In this document: positions 55,664-63,807 of the stretch, in pieces | Position numbering within the stretch: the first letter of the stretch is position 1 | How the letters are laid out: each line of letters begins with the position of its first letter | From: Spirochaetota bacterium | Lineage (GTDB): Bacteria > Spirochaetota > UBA4802 > JAFGDQ01 | DNA length: 64,000 nt | Direction of reading: 5' to 3' | NCBI GenBank assembly: GCA_016932015.1 | Contig: JAFGDQ010000063.1 | Span: 1-64,000, forward strand | Translations under genes and position numbers: made by a program | Notes under the pieces: model-generated | Told to the model about the DNA's origin: nothing | Databases searched by the model: none | Seen by the model: the letters and a program-made list of their open reading frames with translations, nothing else

Positions 55664-56680
55664 ATGAGTATAAGAAAAAAAAAGAAATGGGCGCTCCTGC
55701 TGGCAGGTATTGTACTGGCTTTATTCATAATATCTTTTCTGTCGCTGGTAATAGGAACTAAGGATATTAAAATTACCGACGTCTTCTCAATTGCGCTTAA
55801 CGGGAAAGGTACTACGGAATACAGCATACTGTTTGATATCCGTCTGCCGAGAATCCTGATGGGGTTCGCGATAGGCGGGGCGCTGAGTCTGGCCGGAGCA
55901 ATACTGCAGGGTATTTTCCGCAATCCTCTTGTTGAACCGTATACTCTTGGTATTTCAGGAGGTGCCACTCTCGGAGTAAGCCTTAATCTTGTTTTCGGCA
56001 TAAGCCGTTCTTTCGGAATCCTTTCAATGCCTCTGTTCGGATTTCTGGGGGCATTTTTCGTTATTCTTATATTATATTCTCTCAGCCTTAAAAAGGGTGT
56101 TATAAAGATGAACGGCCTGCTGCTGACAGGTGTTATGATAAGCTTTGTTTCATCAAGCCTGCTGATGCTGCTTCAGTCCATTACCACTGCAGAAGACCTT
56201 CAGGGCATTATATTCTGGATTATGGGCTCTCTTGATGAGTCAAACTGGCTTCTTATTAAAATGTGCCTGTGTGTTTCTATAGCGGGGCTTCTTCTATCAT
56301 ATATATTATGCCTTGACCTTAATGCTCTTGCTCTCGGAGAAGAGGAGGCGCTGCATCTCGGCATTTCAGTCGAAAGGTCCAAGCGTTTTTTCTTCATCAT
56401 TGCCTCGGTTCTTACAGGACTAAGCGTATCGCTTGCCGGAGTAATTGCTTTTGTAGGCCTTATTGTACCGCATTTTCTTCGCATGTTTATTGGCGGTGAT
56501 CACAGGATACTGCTGGTTTCCTCCTATCTCGCGGGAGCAGGGTTTCTGATTTTCTGCGATACTCTTTCAAGAACAATAGCTGCCCCTCTGGAACTGCCGG
56601 TGGGAGTTGTTACAGGGATTATTGGCGGCAGCTTTTTTGTTTATGCTATAAGCAGAAGGGGGCTCCTGTGGGAGAACTGA
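55664..56680 (+). CDS. FecCD/BtuC-family ABC permease
   Basis: An inner-membrane permease of about ten helices for cobalamin or siderophore import. Family signatures are FDIRLPRILMGFAIGGALSLAGAILQGIFRNPLVEPYTLGISGGATLG near residues 65-115, VIAFVGLIVPHFLRMFIGGDHR near 265, and the C-terminal LELPVGVVTGIIGGSFFVYAI. The length of 338 residues is standard. Its 3' end overlaps the ATPase gene by 13 bp. The receptor gene lies upstream past a 21-bp repeat array, so expression of receptor and permease may be controlled separately. Confidence 0.94.
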   Translation: MSIRKKKKWALLLAGIVLALFIISFLSLVIGTKDIKITDVFSIALNGKGTTEYSILFDIRLPRILMGFAIGGALSLAGAILQGIFRNPLVEPYTLGISGGATLGVSLNLVFGISRSFGILSMPLFGFLGAFFVILILYSLSLKKGVIKMNGLLLTGVMISFVSSSLLMLLQSITTAEDLQGIIFWIMGSLDESNWLLIKMCLCVSIAGLLLSYILCLDLNALALGEEEALHLGISVERSKRFFFIIASVLTGLSVSLAGVIAFVGLIVPHFLRMFIGGDHRILLVSSYLAGAGFLIFCDTLSRTIAAPLELPVGVVTGIIGGSFFVYAISRRGLLWEN

Positions 56681-57474
56681 TTCTTGAAATAAATGGCCTG
56701 TCCTGCGGTTACGGTACTGAAGATATTCTGCATGATATAAATTTTACCGTGAGTAAAGGCGATATTGTCAGCATAATCGGCCCCAACGGTTCCGGAAAAA
56801 CCACTCTATTCAGGGCCCTGACCAGAATTCTAAAGCCTTCAGCCGGGAAGATTTTTTTTCAGGGAAAGGATCTAGGTCATATGACTTACAGGGAGATGGC
56901 AAAAAAGATTGCGGTCGTTTCCCAGGAGATTGAATCCGCATGGCTGACTGTTGAGGAATATATTATGATGGGAAGGATTCCGTATTTTGAGAGGTATCAG
57001 TTCTTTGAAACAAGCGATGATATTTCCATAACGGAAAGATACATGAAAATGACAGGAGTCGATCATCTTCGGAAGAAGTCTATGAGTGAAATCAGCGGCG
57101 GGGAACGGCAGCTGGTGGCTATAACAAAAGCTCTTACTCAGGAACCGGAATTGCTCCTTCTGGATGAACCTACTTCACATCTTGACATTACACATCAGGT
57201 GGGAATACTTGATCTTGTAAAAAAGCTTAATTCGGAATACGGCATTACTGTTATTATGATTGTGCATGACCTTAATCTTGCGAGTGAATACTGCAATAAA
57301 CTGATAATGATCAGCAGCGGATCCGTATATAATCAGGGAACTCCGCAGGATGTCATTACATATGAGGCACTTGAGGAAGTTTATAACACGGTGGTTATTG
57401 TTGAAAAAAATCCTCTCTCAGACAAGCCTTATGTACTGCTTGTATCTGAAGAGGACAGAAAAAGATTTTTGTAA
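56668..57474 (+). CDS. ABC importer ATPase (BtuD/FecE-like)
   Basis: It energises the BtuC-like permease. Walker A GPNGSGKTTLFRAL, Q-loop region, signature SEISGGERQLVAITKAL, Walker B LLLLDEPTSHLDI and the H-loop IVHDLNLA are intact. The GTG start follows AAGGGGG with a 5-nt spacing and overlaps the permease gene by 13 bp, so it is co-translated. At 268 residues it is a single ATPase. Its stop codon lies 10 bp from the convergent CbiZ-fusion gene, which supports a corrinoid role for the whole set. Confidence 0.95.
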   Translation: MGELILEINGLSCGYGTEDILHDINFTVSKGDIVSIIGPNGSGKTTLFRALTRILKPSAGKIFFQGKDLGHMTYREMAKKIAVVSQEIESAWLTVEEYIMMGRIPYFERYQFFETSDDISITERYMKMTGVDHLRKKSMSEISGGERQLVAITKALTQEPELLLLDEPTSHLDITHQVGILDLVKKLNSEYGITVIMIVHDLNLASEYCNKLIMISSGSVYNQGTPQDVITYEALEEVYNTVVIVEKNPLSDKPYVLLVSEEDRKRFL

Positions 57475-57484
57475 TTAACCGGAC

Positions 57485-59578
57485 TCAGTATCCGGTTTTT
57501 ACCCTGTATACTGCTCCTGTCAATAATCCGGAAAGCGCTGTATTGAGCGGCGAATTTTTATCATTATCAATATTCACCCTGATCAGCCTGATGATTTTTT
57601 TGCCGTAAATTTTTTCCGCGATTGAGAGGCTCCATTCGTTGAAACAGGATACATTGCGAATCTGATTTTTTTTCCATGCATCGGACATTGCCAGTGCAGC
57701 TTCAAGGAAGCCTGCAATCTCTTTGTCCTGAATAGCAATCTCCATGCAGGCTGTCAGCTCATTGCGTTTATTTGCCGGTATTTTTTCACCGGCATACGCA
57801 GCAAGCTTTTGAATGGTTATCTTTCTTTCCCTGAGCCTGTCAAATACGGATCGTGAAGGCTTTACCTTGTTCTGCATACCGACTGCTTCAATAACGGCTG
57901 TGTAGACAGCTTTGCCGATCAGCTCGCCCATCTTTGTGTGTCCGCCCGTGGAATCCACGAACATGCCTTCGCCGCTTACAACTATGATATTGTCCGTGCC
58001 TGTCCCGGTTGCCTGATTATCAAGCGGCGTGTATGAGCTGCGGATATCCATATCCTGAAGCGCTGCTGTTTTTGCTTCTGTCGCTGTTACTATAGCGCGC
58101 GCCATTGCACCTCCGGACAGTCCGGTATTTGATAGAATTATCATATTGACGGTGCCGTGAGGGTAGTACTGTCCCTCGTCTCTGGACTGGCGCTGCGCGT
58201 TTCCCATGACTCCTGCGGTAACAAGCGCGTATACTTTAAAGTCTTTGTACTCTCTGGACACGACAGCGAGATTATCCAGGTCTGCTCCTGTCATGAGAAA
58301 ACTTGAAGAATCCGGTTCTGCGTTAACCGCATTGCATATTTTTTTCTCCAGCGATTCCAGGGTGATATTGTGCCCGTCATTCCATCTTGGAGGTGAAAGG
58401 AAGTGATTGCCGATTGTGTCGGCCTGTTTAAGGCCTGTAAGTGTTGAAAGGACATCAAATTTCTTTTTTAATTTTATGACCAGTGTCTTGTGCTCAAAAT
58501 CATCGACAGTTCCGTATTTAACGGAAGCATTGCTTACATAAGGAATATCAAGTTTGATCTGTTTTTTTCTTGTTGATCCGTCTTTCTTTAGGGGAGCTCC
58601 TGAAAAGTAAATATCTCCGTAAAGGCAGGCTGACAGATATTCGGCAAAGGCAGCGTAATTTACGGAAGGCCTGCATGTGTGATTGCAGTTAAAAGATCTG
58701 TGCTGCCTGTTTTTTACAGCGCTTACATCTTTCCAGCCTTTCAGGGAGCTGAGATCGGACCACATTTTTGCGGAATCGCCGCAGCTGTAAACAAACTGAG
58801 GGTCAAACTTTTTCCATTCCTCAAGGCTCAGCTGAACAGACTGGCCTTTCCTGCCTGTCTTAATCGGGATTCCTCCTGCTAACCTGACGGTCTCTATCTG
58901 AAAAGAATCATCTCCCGGAACCAGGAGCTTTTTTCCGTCAAAGCCCATCAGTCTGATTACCCTGAGGCGTTTGCTCTGCGGTACAGCAGATGCTTTTTTC
59001 TGAGTGCCGGCGATCTTCGCTTTCATTTCACTGATGATTTTTTCAGCGTTGTTTTCCTTGTGTAAAAGTCGGCCGATTATTTCTATATTTTTGTAAATGC
59101 TTTCAGGATTATTTGCTTCCAATATGATTACATGTGTGCCGGAATCTTTATATAACTCATGAACGTTCTTATGTATTGAGGCTGCTATAACAACATCCGG
59201 CTTTAGTGATTTTAATTTATCCGTGTCAGGAATGCGAAAGCCGCCTAATATTTCAGCTTTTTCCGCAACATACATATTCGAGTCATATACTGTCACACCT
59301 CTGAGCCTGTATTCAGGCTTTACTGCTTCTATAATTTCCGTTACTGCCGGTACAAGTGAAATTGCAACTGCCGGAATTCTTTTAAAATTTACCGGCTTGC
59401 CGTAAATGTCATAGAGAATATTGTTTTTATACTCTGATGCTGTACTGCCTGATTCATTATTGCATTCACATTCGGCAGCGGATACTGATGAAATAAAAAT
59501 ATTTACAGACTGAAAATTTAAAGTTAAAAAAACTGCTATTGCAGTAATCAGAATTTTATTGAAAATTTTCCGGTTCAT
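57485..59578 (-). CDS. Secreted BtuF-like / CbiZ (adenosylcobinamide amidohydrolase) fusion
   Basis: A signal peptide (cleaved near SAAEC) is followed by a periplasmic corrinoid-binding domain (about residues 50-330; VAISLVPAVTEIIEAVKPEY, LKSLKPDVVIAASI, then PSVNYAAFAEYLSACLYG). A CbiZ domain follows (about 350-580) with TAGVMGNAQRQSR, VTATEAKTAALQDMDIRSSY, QATGTGTDNIIVVSGEG and GGHTKMGELIGKAVY. The final 110 residues (ELTACMEIAIQDKEIAGF) are unassigned. CbiZ removes the nucleotide loop or amide side chain of cobinamide-type corrinoids during remodelling and is usually cytoplasmic. Here it is fused to a receptor and should work outside the cytoplasm. The gene converges on the BtuCD genes with 10 bp between stop codons. 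Confidence 0.9.
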   Translation of the reverse strand: MNRKIFNKILITAIAVFLTLNFQSVNIFISSVSAAECECNNESGSTASEYKNNILYDIYGKPVNFKRIPAVAISLVPAVTEIIEAVKPEYRLRGVTVYDSNMYVAEKAEILGGFRIPDTDKLKSLKPDVVIAASIHKNVHELYKDSGTHVIILEANNPESIYKNIEIIGRLLHKENNAEKIISEMKAKIAGTQKKASAVPQSKRLRVIRLMGFDGKKLLVPGDDSFQIETVRLAGGIPIKTGRKGQSVQLSLEEWKKFDPQFVYSCGDSAKMWSDLSSLKGWKDVSAVKNRQHRSFNCNHTCRPSVNYAAFAEYLSACLYGDIYFSGAPLKKDGSTRKKQIKLDIPYVSNASVKYGTVDDFEHKTLVIKLKKKFDVLSTLTGLKQADTIGNHFLSPPRWNDGHNITLESLEKKICNAVNAEPDSSSFLMTGADLDNLAVVSREYKDFKVYALVTAGVMGNAQRQSRDEGQYYPHGTVNMIILSNTGLSGGAMARAIVTATEAKTAALQDMDIRSSYTPLDNQATGTGTDNIIVVSGEGMFVDSTGGHTKMGELIGKAVYTAVIEAVGMQNKVKPSRSVFDRLRERKITIQKLAAYAGEKIPANKRNELTACMEIAIQDKEIAGFLEAALAMSDAWKKNQIRNVSCFNEWSLSIAEKIYGKKIIRLIRVNIDNDKNSPLNTALSGLLTGAVYRVKTGY

Positions 59579-60083
59579 TTAATATTTCCTTAAGCTGGAT
59601 TATTTTAAATTACAAATCCCCGGTACGGATTAATCTGAGGATTCAGTTTAAGTTTGTTACAGATGTTTGAATGTAATCTCTGACAATTAAAGCTATAGCA
59701 TAAAACTATTGCTATAAAACAATAATGCAGAATTATCTGCAGTGGTTTTTAGACTATTGAAAATTAAAATAGGAACAAATTAATATTTATAGAAACAGGA
59801 ACAATTGAAAATAATGTCAAGAGATATTATTCAGGTGTTAAATGTAAAATCGATTGTGCTGGAATTATTTTATGTGTGGCTCTGAAATTTTAGATCAGCA
59901 TTATTAATAATTCATTTAAAATATGGCTACCGGTAATTATAATTTTCTTGTAATTTTGAGTTTTATCAAACATAATTCCGGTATGATCATATGTTTTGTT
60001 TTTTTATTCCTTCTTTTGAGAAACGGCTTTTGTTTATTGATTGATAACAGCTGAATAGTTACAATAGAAAGATAAAAAAAGAG
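59579..60083. other. Long intergenic region between the CbiZ fusion and the peroxiredoxin
   Basis: About 500 bp of AT-rich DNA divide two divergent genes. It contains an exact dyad TGCAGA-ATTA-TCTGCA near 59726 and nothing else I can name. No complete B12-box element of a cobalamin riboswitch was seen on the minus strand, where the leader of the CbiZ fusion would lie. Confidence 0.4.
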
Positions 60084-60111
60084 TTGAAAACAATAGTGTA
60101 ATTATTACAAT
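60084..60111 (+). promoter_or_regulatory. Promoter with Fur/PerR-like operator for the peroxiredoxin
   Basis: TTGAAA (60084-60089), a 16-nt spacer and TACAAT (60106-60111) form a sigma-70-like promoter. GTGTAAT-T-ATTACAA (60096-60110) is a 7-1-7 palindrome-like site. Compared with the PerR consensus TTATAATnATTATAA, it agrees at 11 of 14 arm positions by my count. It overlaps the -10 region, the right place for repression. Confidence 0.5.
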
Positions 60112-60192
60112 ATTGTTGTTGTTTTATACTTATGATGTAGAAGTCTTTAGTTTCGCATCAGCATTGAAAAAATATTTTTACAGGAGGTTCAT

Positions 60193-60918
60193 ATGCCGGA
60201 AGAATTTAAACCGGGTTGTCAAAGACCAAAAGGCGGCCCCGTAGGCGGAGACACTGCAGCAGCAGATTCCGCGGAACAAACAATACAGAAGGAGGTAAAG
60301 AGACCTATGATAAAGGTCGGACAAAAAGCACCTGATTTTTCAGCACCCGCTTATTTAAAAGGAAAATTTGTTGAAGTTAAACTTTCGGAATACCTTGGAA
60401 AATGGGTAATACTATGTTTTTATCCGGGAGACTTTACCTTTGTTTGAGCAACCGAAATTTCGGCGGTCGCCGAAAAGAATCCCGAGTTTGAAAAACTTGG
60501 AGTATCTGTTCTTTCAATGAGTGTTGACAGCATCTATGTTCATAAAATGTGGAATGATCATGAATTATCGAAAATGGTGGACGGCGGTGTGCCTTTCCCG
60601 ATGCTTTCAGATGGAGGCGGAATGGTAGGCACTGCTTATGGAGTATATGATGCTGATTCCGGAGTGAATACAAGAGGCAGATTTATTATTGACCCGGACG
60701 GTATTATACAGGGGTTTGAAGTTCTTACTCCTTCGGTCGGCAGAAATGTTGCCGAGTCATTGCGCCAGGTTCAGGCCTTCCAGCTTGTAAGGGAAAAGAA
60801 AGGAACTGAAGCAACGCCATCAGGCTGGAAGCCCGGTAAAATGACTCTCAAGCCTGCACCGGATCTGGTAGGCAATGTCTGGAAAGAGTGGAAGACCAGC
60901 ATGGCTTTTGACGACTAA
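60193..60918 (+). CDS. Selenocysteine peroxiredoxin (AhpC/Prx family) read through an in-frame UGA
   Basis: This Prx enzyme reduces peroxides with a peroxidatic selenocysteine. The track splits it (60193-60447 and 60517-60918), but both parts are in the same frame. They join across TGA at 60445-60447, which sits exactly at the peroxidatic position: [15 protein letters not shown] in place of the usual FTFVCPTE. The joined product is 241 residues (position 85 is Sec). A SECIS-like hairpin follows the UGA. The normal C-terminal resolving Cys is absent ([12 protein letters not shown] where VCPANWKPG is usual). Other cysteines are C9 (GCQRP) and the one in [10 protein letters not shown]. An ideal AGGAGG lies 5 nt before ATG 60193; an internal ATG 60307 behind GGAGG would drop the N-terminal 38 residues. 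Transcription should need only the genome's SelA/SelB/SelC, none encoded here. Confidence 0.92.
60445..60475 (+). promoter_or_regulatory. In-frame UGA and SECIS-like hairpin
   Basis: Ten nucleotides after UGA begins a perfect 7-bp stem TTTCGGC / GCCGAAA closed by the loop GGTC (60458-60475). Bacterial SECIS elements lie just 3' of UGA with a G-rich apical loop; E. coli fdhF has GGUC in its loop. The geometry fits SelB binding. Confidence 0.88.
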
Positions 60919-60941
60919 TATCCTTATTGGAAATGTTCGAT

Positions 60942-60975
60942 TACATGCTCATGACATTAATTTCATGAGCATGTA
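60942..60975. terminator. 13-bp perfect hairpin after the peroxiredoxin gene
   Basis: TACATGCTCATGA pairs exactly with TCATGAGCATGTA across an 8-nt loop, 24 bp past the stop and between two convergent genes. There is no T-run, so it is either a Rho-aided end, a 3' stabiliser or a shared block. Confidence 0.5.
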
Positions 60976-61044
60976 TCAACAGAGAATTCCAAAGTAAAAA
61001 ATTAAGCGTTCACTTAAAATAATCTTCAGTAAAAATGCAGTATG

Positions 61045-62772
61045 TTAAATACTGTTTTTCTGCGATTGTTCAGCCATGGCAACATTCCTGTAATTTTTGT
61101 TTGAACTTAACGCCCAGAGAGCTGTTTCCATTTTCCTTGTATGCATGAGTGTTTTTAAAAAGGTTTTTAAAAGATTAAACCTGGAATATAAGCGCGATTT
61201 GTTCTCTTTTATCCGCATGCAGAATTCATCATTATTCATACGCTTCATTTTATAAGTCAGGTCACCCATATCAAACCGTGTCCAGTCTTCGGGATATGAC
61301 CTGTATAAAATCCTGTTTTCATCTGCATACTGTTTGTAGAGTCTTGTACCGGGCAGGGGGGTTAATATCGTTGACTGAATCACGTCAATTGAGTGGCTTA
61401 GAATATAATCGGTTTTTCTTCTCATCGATTCTGCTGTTTCGAAGTCCGATCCGTAAATAAAAGCTCCAAGTACAGCTATGCCCGCGTCATTTATGTTCTT
61501 AAAAGCTGTATCATATTCTGTTTTCAGGTTTAATTTTTTATCCATTGTTTCAAGTTCCTCAGGATCAGCTGATTCAAGTCCAAGGAAAACCATTTTGCAC
61601 CCGCTTTTTCCCGCCCATTTTAATACCTCGCGGTTGCAGCCGAAATTTATGGACGCCTGACAGAACCATACTTTGTTTAACTTCCGGTCAACCATTCCTT
61701 TAAACAGGTCGATTGCGCGCTGTTCTGATCCGGGCCCGTATCCGAGAATATTGTCATCAATGAAAAACATGTATCTGTTTTTTATAGTTTCGAGTTCAAA
61801 TAGAATATCGTCAACAGGACGCTGGCGGTATTTTCTGCCGTTAAACGCTGATACTGAGCAGAAGTAGCAGTCCATCGGGCAGCCGCGGGAAGTCTGAATT
61901 GTCGAAAAGAGGTAACGGTTGCTGAAAAGATCCCTGCGCGGCAGTATGTATTCAGTAAGATCAGCCGGAGTTCCGTGATATATACTTTCCAGGCTGCCTT
62001 TACTGAAATCTTTGATTACCTTAGGCCATACGGATTCAGCCTCTCCTGTTACAACAGCGTCCACGTATTTTAAAGCTTCTTCCGTACACATTGTTGCGTG
62101 TATTCCGCCCATAATTACTGGAATATTTTTTCCCCTGTAAACTGCCGCAATTTCGTACGCTCTTGGAGCTGATGAAGTGAATGCGGTAATACCTACAAGA
62201 TCAGCTTCTTTAAACTGAAATTCATCAAAGTTTTCATCAATAATTTCTATCTGAAAGTCTGCGGGTGTCAGTGCGGCAATTATCCCAAGTCCGAGAGGAG
62301 GGAATGCTGAAGAGGTGTTTACAGTCAGGCCGGTCCTTTCATTGTTTACAGGATTGATTAAAAGGAGTCTCGGGCCTGTTTTTCTTTCAGATTTTATATC
62401 GCCGTTTGAAAATTCATTTCGCAGGTTTCTCACTGTAAGGAATATACCGGTAAAATAAGCGACAATGCTTACTGTAAAAAACAATGAGAACATCAGAATC
62501 ATTTCCGTTTCCCGCGGAATCATAACAGCTGTTGTTATCAGAGTCGGAACCGAGAAGCAGATAAACGGCGTGAGATACGGCGTTCTGCTTCCGATTTTTA
62601 TTACAGGTTCTTTATTGGTAACAGTCTCTTTAATTCCTATTATAGTTATCATAACATAAAAGAAAAAGAACATCAGCATCTGGATTTTTATATTGAACGG
62701 CATTGAAATCATTGTTCCTGGTACTGTGATCAAAAGGAATATTATAAGTGGAATAAAGTATTTGATTTTCAT
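61045..62772 (-). CDS. Membrane-anchored B12-binding radical SAM protein
   Basis: About four N-terminal hydrophobic helices (residues 1-120) precede a B12-binding Rossmann domain (about 125-260; RLLLINPVNNERTG, GITAFTSSAPRAYEIAAVY, VIMGGIHATMCTEEAL). A radical SAM core follows, with the cluster motif SRGCPMDCYFCSVSAF (CxxxCxxC), and DDNILGYGPGSEQRA. These enzymes use SAM and cobalamin for difficult methylation or other radical steps. The membrane N-terminus is unusual and suggests a membrane-lipid or envelope substrate. AGGAG lies 8 nt before ATG. It leads no obvious operon partner except the DUF3108-like gene 14 bp upstream in transcription order. Confidence 0.92.
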   Translation of the reverse strand: MKIKYFIPLIIFLLITVPGTMISMPFNIKIQMLMFFFFYVMITIIGIKETVTNKEPVIKIGSRTPYLTPFICFSVPTLITTAVMIPRETEMILMFSLFFTVSIVAYFTGIFLTVRNLRNEFSNGDIKSERKTGPRLLLINPVNNERTGLTVNTSSAFPPLGLGIIAALTPADFQIEIIDENFDEFQFKEADLVGITAFTSSAPRAYEIAAVYRGKNIPVIMGGIHATMCTEEALKYVDAVVTGEAESVWPKVIKDFSKGSLESIYHGTPADLTEYILPRRDLFSNRYLFSTIQTSRGCPMDCYFCSVSAFNGRKYRQRPVDDILFELETIKNRYMFFIDDNILGYGPGSEQRAIDLFKGMVDRKLNKVWFCQASINFGCNREVLKWAGKSGCKMVFLGLESADPEELETMDKKLNLKTEYDTAFKNINDAGIAVLGAFIYGSDFETAESMRRKTDYILSHSIDVIQSTILTPLPGTRLYKQYADENRILYRSYPEDWTRFDMGDLTYKMKRMNNDEFCMRIKENKSRLYSRFNLLKTFLKTLMHTRKMETALWALSSNKNYRNVAMAEQSQKNSI

Positions 62773-62786
62773 TATGTTCTCCTGTA

Positions 62787-63491
62787 TTAATTTGTGCCTG
62801 AATTGTTAATCTTTACAAGTTCGCTGCAGCCGCCTTCAGGCATGTTTTCAATTTTTACTATGTAATGGTGTTCGTCATTTGATATATAATAATATGCTTT
62901 GTAAAACATGCCTTTCCATCCGCTTAATGAAAAGAGCACTTTCCTGCACTTGAAATTCCCTGCTTTTACCGCAACTGTAGTTTCTCCTTCAACCTGAAAG
63001 TACATTCTGTACGCGGCCAGTTCCGGTAGCTTGTCGCATTGTATAAGGTCGAATTCATATTTTTCCTCAGATGAGAGATCGAGAGTCCTTGCTATAAGCG
63101 CGTTTTCAGCCGATACATTCTCTGAAAATGTCCCGTTCTTTTCTGTAATTCCGTTATTGTTTTCCAAAACCAATATCACTGACCCTTCTCCGGTGAAAGT
63201 AAATGACGCAGATGATTCCGCATTAGTCCGGATTATTTTCCGGGGAATCGCATCCTTGTCTGTGATAACTTTAAATGTATGATCTTTATCATAATGAATA
63301 TATGAATAGAATAATACCCCGTTTTTCTTTTCAAAATTGTAGACCGTTTTTGAAGTATACGGGTCTCCTTTTTCCGGATGAACTTTGTAAACCAGGACTT
63401 CATTATTGCTGATTATGGTTTCCGGAGCGGAAAACAGATCAAATTCCGCCATCAGCAGAATCAGAAATACCGAATATTTAATGAATTTCAT
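62787..63491 (-). CDS. Secreted DUF3108-like protein
   Basis: A signal peptide (about 21 residues, ending LFSAPE) leads into a beta-rich protein of about 210 residues. It resembles the DUF3108 family, whose members have repeated lipocalin- or LolA-like strands (EVLVYKVHPEKGD, FTFTGEGSVILVLENN, TVAVKAGNFKCRKVLFSLSG). The function of this family is unknown; envelope or lipid-related roles are suspected. It lies 14 bp upstream of the membrane radical SAM gene on the same strand with AGGGAG before its ATG, so both proteins are likely co-expressed. Confidence 0.75.
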   Translation of the reverse strand: MKFIKYSVFLILLMAEFDLFSAPETIISNNEVLVYKVHPEKGDPYTSKTVYNFEKKNGVLFYSYIHYDKDHTFKVITDKDAIPRKIIRTNAESSASFTFTGEGSVILVLENNNGITEKNGTFSENVSAENALIARTLDLSSEEKYEFDLIQCDKLPELAAYRMYFQVEGETTVAVKAGNFKCRKVLFSLSGWKGMFYKAYYYISNDEHHYIVKIENMPEGGCSELVKINNSGTN

Positions 63492-63807
63492 TTAAGTCTC
63501 CCTGTATGTTTTATATCTTCATTATAATTATCAGAATGACCGGCGGCATTATATATTTGGCAAGAAGACAATATTGAAGGGTAAGCCGACAATTAATATC
63601 GGTAACTTGTCTGCCTTTTGAAGTGTAGACAAAGAAAATAAAACAGTTAAATAACCATTGTTTCCAATTCATTATTTTTAAATAATAAATTTTAAAAAGA
63701 CTCACTTCAAAAATCCCTTGCTAATTTGAATGTAAAACTTCATCCTGATTAGCGGGAAATTATCGAAAATCATAGAGTTGTGAATAGTTATAATCAGGAG
63801 AATAAAA
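63492..63807. other. Intergenic region between divergent DUF3108-like and MBL-fold genes
   Basis: Beyond a GACAA/TTGTC inverted repeat near 63584-63611 I see no gene, RNA or other repeat here. Promoters for both genes should lie in it. Confidence 0.4.

Noticed and set aside
59579-60083. Cobalamin riboswitch upstream of the CbiZ fusion
   Set aside because: A CCACTG string occurs on the minus strand, but the complete B12-box context and the surrounding conserved elements are not there.
60193-60447. Truncated peroxiredoxin or pseudogene
   Set aside because: The frame continues for 157 residues past the TGA with family-typical sequence. The TGA is exactly at the catalytic Cys, and a SECIS-like stem follows it, so recoding explains it better.
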